From Psychrobacillus lasiicapitis (GTDB taxonomy: Bacteria; Bacillota; Bacilli; Bacillales_A; Planococcaceae), in assembly GCF_006861795.1 (NCBI RefSeq), contig NZ_VDGH01000007.1, forward strand, positions 124,001 to 188,000: a DNA stretch of 64,000 bases, written 5' to 3'. The notes under the pieces were generated by a model that saw nothing but the letters and a program-made list of their open reading frames with translations, made no database searches and was not told where the DNA came from. The position numbers were made by a program, and so were the translations under genes. The first letter of the stretch is position 1; every line of letters begins with the position of its first letter. Of the stretch, positions 60,975-64,000 are shown piece by piece.

Positions 60975-61907
60975 ATGCTAACAACTGAACAGGTACAAGA
61001 TCTTAAGCAAAAAATGCATTTGCCGAAAGTTGTGACGGATAAATCTGAAACGACTTATATAGGTAGTGCAAATGGAATTGCGTACTGCTTATACACTTTA
61101 CTTCCAGGGAGTACCTCTTGGATAAATTATAATCCAAATGAACATGTGGAGTTTATAGAAAAGTATACTATTCTATTTGGCGCGTTAGAGTTAGAAAAAG
61201 ACGGAGAAAAATTTATGCTATACCCTGGTGATGTCCTGGATGCAAGACTGGATCATGCAGTTTACACTTGTTATGCAAAAGAAACGGTGGAAATTCTGTT
61301 TGAAATGACTTCCTTAGTTTTTGAGCAGAACTTTTTTGAGAGAGAAATTATTCAACTGGATGCAAGGAAAATACAAGAAGTGGATGGGTATACTTACCAT
61401 CACTGTGCTCGTATTAGAGATTACTCTATTGAACTATGGAAAAGAATTAATCCTCAAAAAAGCTTAGCCATTATCAGTATAGGTTCTTATTTTCACGATA
61501 TAGGAAAATTGGCTATTCCATTAGAGATTTTAACGAAACCAAGTAAATTGACGGAAGATGAGTGGAAAATCATCAAGAGGCATACTACATTTGGTGCCGA
61601 AATGATGAGAAACCATGAAGTAGAACGCTTGCGGGAAGCCGCTTTTATTGTAGAACAGCACCATGAGCGGTATGATGGAAAAGGATATCCATACGGGCTC
61701 ATGGGTAGTGAGATTTCATTGGAAGCTTCTATTGTTTCCGTAGTAGATGCGTTCGATGCAATGACAACGAACCGTGTGTATAGGGGGGCTATGACGATTG
61801 AAGAAGCTCTTCAAGAAATGAAAAACGGTAGAGGCACTCAATTTAACCCGCTTGTAGTGGATGTGTTTTTAAAGATGTTAGAAGAAAAAAACAACAAATG
61901 GTACTGA
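60975..61907 (+). CDS. cupin-HD-GYP domain protein
   Basis: A 310-residue protein. The N-terminal 115 residues look like a cupin-type sensor (LPGSTSWINYNPNEHVEFIEKYTILFGALELEKDGEKFMLYPGDVLDAR). The C-terminal part is an HD-GYP domain: HD in YFHDIGKLAIP (about 174), the DEWKIIKRHTTFGAEMM run, and HHERYDGKGYP (about 221-231). This class hydrolyses cyclic di-GMP or related cyclic dinucleotides. No TM or receiver domain. GGAGG lies eight bases before the ATG at 60975. Activity is inferred. Confidence 0.8.
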   Translation: MLTTEQVQDLKQKMHLPKVVTDKSETTYIGSANGIAYCLYTLLPGSTSWINYNPNEHVEFIEKYTILFGALELEKDGEKFMLYPGDVLDARLDHAVYTCYAKETVEILFEMTSLVFEQNFFEREIIQLDARKIQEVDGYTYHHCARIRDYSIELWKRINPQKSLAIISIGSYFHDIGKLAIPLEILTKPSKLTEDEWKIIKRHTTFGAEMMRNHEVERLREAAFIVEQHHERYDGKGYPYGLMGSEISLEASIVSVVDAFDAMTTNRVYRGAMTIEEALQEMKNGRGTQFNPLVVDVFLKMLEEKNNKWY

Positions 61908-61922
61908 AAGGGAGAGAGAAAA

Positions 61923-63299
61923 ATGTCTTATCGTATTGAACGTGATTCTATGGGAGAGATCCAAGTTCCACAAGATAGTCTTTGGGGAGCACAAACACAA
62001 AGATCAAAAGAAAACTTTAAAATTGGTAATGAAAAAATGCCGATTGGTGTTGTTCATGGACTTGCCCTATTGAAAAAATCTGCCGCAATAGTTAGTCACT
62101 CTCTAGGAAATTTATCAGAAGCAAAAAAAGATGCGATCGCAGCAGCAGCAGACGAAATTCTAACAGGAAAACTAGATGACCATTTTCCATTAGTCGTATG
62201 GCAGACAGGTAGCGGTACACAATCGAACATGAATGTAAATGAAGTAATTGCTCATCGTGGAAATCAACTCCTTGAAGAAAAGGGAAGCGAGGAACGACTT
62301 CATCCAAATGATGATGTTAACAAATCTCAAAGTTCAAACGATACATTCCCAACAGCTTTACATATTGCAGGAGTGCTAGCTGTAGAAAAGCAGCTTCTAC
62401 CAGCAATTGATATATTAAAAGAAACACTAGGTAAGAAGTCAGAACAATTTATGGATATTGTGAAAATCGGACGTACACACTTGCAAGATGCAACGCCTCT
62501 TTCACTAGGACAAGAGTTTAGCGGTTGGCATCGTATGCTCGAAAAATCAGCTAAAATGATTACGCAAAGTGTGCAAGACATGAAAGAACTTGCGATCGGT
62601 GGAACAGCAGTAGGTACGGGACTAAACGCACCAAAAGGATTTGGTGATTTAGTAGCAGCTGAAATTTCTAAAGCATTAAGTATTGAATTTACTTCAGCAA
62701 AAAATAAGTTCCACTCTCTAACAAGCTATGACGATGTTGTATACGTGCATGGTGCAGTAAAAGCACTTGCTGCGGACTTGATGAAGATCGCCAATGATGT
62801 CCGCTTACTAGCAAGTGGACCACGTTCAGGAATTGGAGAAATTTCCATTCCAGAAAACGAACCAGGAAGTTCTATCATGCCAGGTAAAGTAAACCCAACG
62901 CAAAGTGAAGCGATGACAATGGTTGTTGCCCAAGTAATGGGGAATGATACTACGATTAGTTTTGCTGCAAGCCAAGGTCATTATCAGTTGAATGTTTTCA
63001 AACCGGTTATTATTCATAACTTCCTACAATCTGTTCGCTTATTAAGCGATGCGATTATTAGCTTTAATAATAATTGTGCAGTTGGCATTGAACCAAACTT
63101 AGAAACAATCGAACACCATGTAAATAATTCACTAATGTTAGTTACAGCATTAAATCCATATATCGGCTATGAAAATGCTGCAAAAATTGCGAAGCATGCA
63201 CATAAAAATGGTACTACATTGAAAGAAGCTGCTGTAGCCCTTGATTTATTAACTGCTGAAAAGTTCGATGAAATTGTTCGCCCAGAAAAAATGATATAA
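61923..63299 (+). CDS. fumC: fumarate hydratase, class II
   Basis: Citric-acid-cycle enzyme, fumarate to L-malate. 458 residues, oxygen-stable tetrameric class II type. [15 protein letters not shown] (about 97-111), [22 protein letters not shown] (about 180-201) with the catalytic His, and the signature [13 protein letters not shown] (about 316-328) carrying the catalytic Ser are all present. GGGAGAG precedes the ATG. B. subtilis calls the gene citG. Confidence 0.95.
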   Translation: MSYRIERDSMGEIQVPQDSLWGAQTQRSKENFKIGNEKMPIGVVHGLALLKKSAAIVSHSLGNLSEAKKDAIAAAADEILTGKLDDHFPLVVWQTGSGTQSNMNVNEVIAHRGNQLLEEKGSEERLHPNDDVNKSQSSNDTFPTALHIAGVLAVEKQLLPAIDILKETLGKKSEQFMDIVKIGRTHLQDATPLSLGQEFSGWHRMLEKSAKMITQSVQDMKELAIGGTAVGTGLNAPKGFGDLVAAEISKALSIEFTSAKNKFHSLTSYDDVVYVHGAVKALAADLMKIANDVRLLASGPRSGIGEISIPENEPGSSIMPGKVNPTQSEAMTMVVAQVMGNDTTISFAASQGHYQLNVFKPVIIHNFLQSVRLLSDAIISFNNNCAVGIEPNLETIEHHVNNSLMLVTALNPYIGYENAAKIAKHAHKNGTTLKEAAVALDLLTAEKFDEIVRPEKMI

Positions 63300-63320
63300 G
63301 AAGAAAAGAGATTTATTCAC

Positions 63321-63812
63321 ATGAAAAAAATACTATTTATATGCCTCATTTCTATTTTAGTTCTTTCTGCATGTGGCCAGAAAGAGACGAAAGAGAATCA
63401 CGAAGGACATGAAGACCATAGTGCACATTTAGCAAATGGAGATATCCAAGAAACAACTGCCTCAACAGACGTGTTACCAGTATTTTTAGACAAACAGTCA
63501 GAGGATATGCAACTTGTGTATCAAGCAGCTGCCAAAGCACACGATATTTTAAAATGGATGCCTTGTTACTGCGGTTGCGGTGATAGTGCGGGGCATAAGA
63601 ACAACTTTAACTGTTTCGTTCACGAGATAAAAGAAAATGGAGAAGTTGTGTGGGATGACCACGGAACACGCTGTGCGGCTTGTTTAGAAACCGCGGTTAC
63701 TTCTATCAAAATGGTCCAAGAAGGTAAGTCATTAGTAGAAATTCGTAACGCAATTGACGAAGCTTATAAAGAGGGCTATGCAACACCAACTAAAACACCA
63801 ATGCCGTCTTAA
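63321..63812 (+). CDS. PCYCGCG-motif lipoprotein
   Basis: A 163-residue exported lipoprotein. The signal peptide ends in the lipobox LSAC (Cys at about 18). A His-rich stretch (HEGHEDHSAH) follows, then MPCYCGCGDSAGHKNN (about 80-95) and later RCAACLETA, the Cys-rich motifs of the PCYCGCG family. Metal binding is likely but unproven. AAAAGAG precedes the ATG. It follows fumC by 21 bases. Confidence 0.8.
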   Translation: MKKILFICLISILVLSACGQKETKENHEGHEDHSAHLANGDIQETTASTDVLPVFLDKQSEDMQLVYQAAAKAHDILKWMPCYCGCGDSAGHKNNFNCFVHEIKENGEVVWDDHGTRCAACLETAVTSIKMVQEGKSLVEIRNAIDEAYKEGYATPTKTPMPS

Positions 63813-63817
63813 CTAGC

Positions 63818-63864
63818 AAAAACTGCTCCTACTCACGAGTTTGTGAGTAGGAGCAGTTTTTTGA
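63818..63864 (+). terminator. terminator of fumC-lipoprotein
   Basis: AAAACTGCTCCTACTCAC / GTGAGTAGGAGCAGTTTT, an 18-bp perfect stem with a 6-base loop and a T-run. Confidence 0.92.
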
Positions 63865-63885
63865 TGGAAAAGTGAGAACCGGTCC

Positions 63886-64000
63886 CTATTTAATATAGTA
63901 GTCACTTATTAAAATATCACGTATCACTTCAGTTGGAATTTCAAACGTTACCATCCCCATATAACCAGGAGCTACCTCGTATTCGTCAAAGGATATAGTG
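63886..64000 (-). CDS. C-terminal end of a DUF3298/RsiV-like protein (partial)
   Basis: The last 37 or so codons of a minus-strand gene that runs off the window. The end reads FDEYEVAPGYMGM, VTFEIP and then SDYYIK before a TAG. The FxxYEVAPGYxGxxTFxIP pattern is typical of the DUF3298 domain of RsiV-like anti-sigma factors and some wall deacetylases. The rest of the protein is outside the window, so the exact product cannot be given. Confidence 0.6.
   Translation of the reverse strand, partial: TISFDEYEVAPGYMGMVTFEIPTEVIRDILISDYYIK

Overview
The window looks like chromosomal DNA of a low-GC, spore-forming Bacillales bacterium. The best fit is the Planococcaceae/Caryophanaceae (Psychrobacillus, Lysinibacillus, Sporosarcina relatives). 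Reasons: Bacillus-type gene content (VmlR, AsnO, YhaPQ, AdaAB, Mrp, FloT/NfeD, MhqD), strong AGGAGG ribosome sites with frequent TTG/GTG starts, and a meso-diaminopimelate dehydrogenase as in Lysinibacillus sphaericus. The genus is an inference. I saw no rRNA, tRNA, CRISPR array, prophage or intact insertion sequence.

Layout. 0.2-3.6 kb (minus): a VmlR-like ABC-F ribosome protection gene with a leader terminator, then an ABC exporter pair. 3.8-5.7 kb: dapH and N-acetyl-DAP deacetylase. 5.8-10 kb (minus): asnO and the yhaQ-yhaP ABC exporter. 10-13.7 kb: a secreted protein and the alkylation-repair cluster alkA / adaA-adaB-GNAT. 13.8-18.8 kb: aroD, GNAT, DinB, a stand-alone dnaN and an unrecognised beta-helix protein. 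18.8-20.3 kb (minus): a PadR regulator with a HAAS/DUF4097 protein. 21-25.6 kb: an alkyltransferase-like protein, Nudix, a membrane MutS-like ATPase, a MerR/TipAS regulator, a phosphatase and a cupin. 25.7-32.8 kb: an HxlR/SpxH-like redox pair, nagZ, a hydrolase, DUF421, an MFS exporter and a universal stress protein. 33.1-38.9 kb: a complete seven-gene mrpABCDEFG Na+/H+ antiporter operon. 39.8-51.3 kb: brnQ, GntR, HD nucleotidase, small stress and metabolic genes, a Fur-box ferredoxin-NADP reductase, ddh, dipeptidase and an MFS pump. 52-64 kb: a membrane protein, mhqD with its operator, MMPL exporter, pit/DUF47, sigma-W nfeD-floT, a cupin-HD-GYP protein, fumC, a PCYCGCG lipoprotein, and the end of a DUF3298-like gene.

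Between genes lie several repeat families. The most striking is a 0.45-0.6 kb composite with GC-rich inverted arms, present three times (about 20.4, 39.0 and 51.5 kb) and with related ends in at least one copy. There is also a second intergenic repeat in two copies (7.7 and 31.7 kb, one internally deleted), a nested-hairpin element at 21.3 kb and a 21-bp tandem repeat at 13.7 kb. Regulatory signals readable directly include a sigma-W promoter, a MerR-type 19-bp-spacer promoter, a Fur box, an MhqR-type operator, a candidate HxlR operator and the vmlR attenuator.

Functional themes: cell-wall and lysine precursor supply by two alternative DAP routes (dapH/ykuR and ddh, about 42 kb apart), stress and antibiotic resistance (VmlR, MFS, MMPL, MhqD, FloT), alkylation repair, and Na+/pH homeostasis. 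The clearest candidates for undescribed biology are the composite repeat, the beta-helix protein and the membrane MutS-like ATPase.
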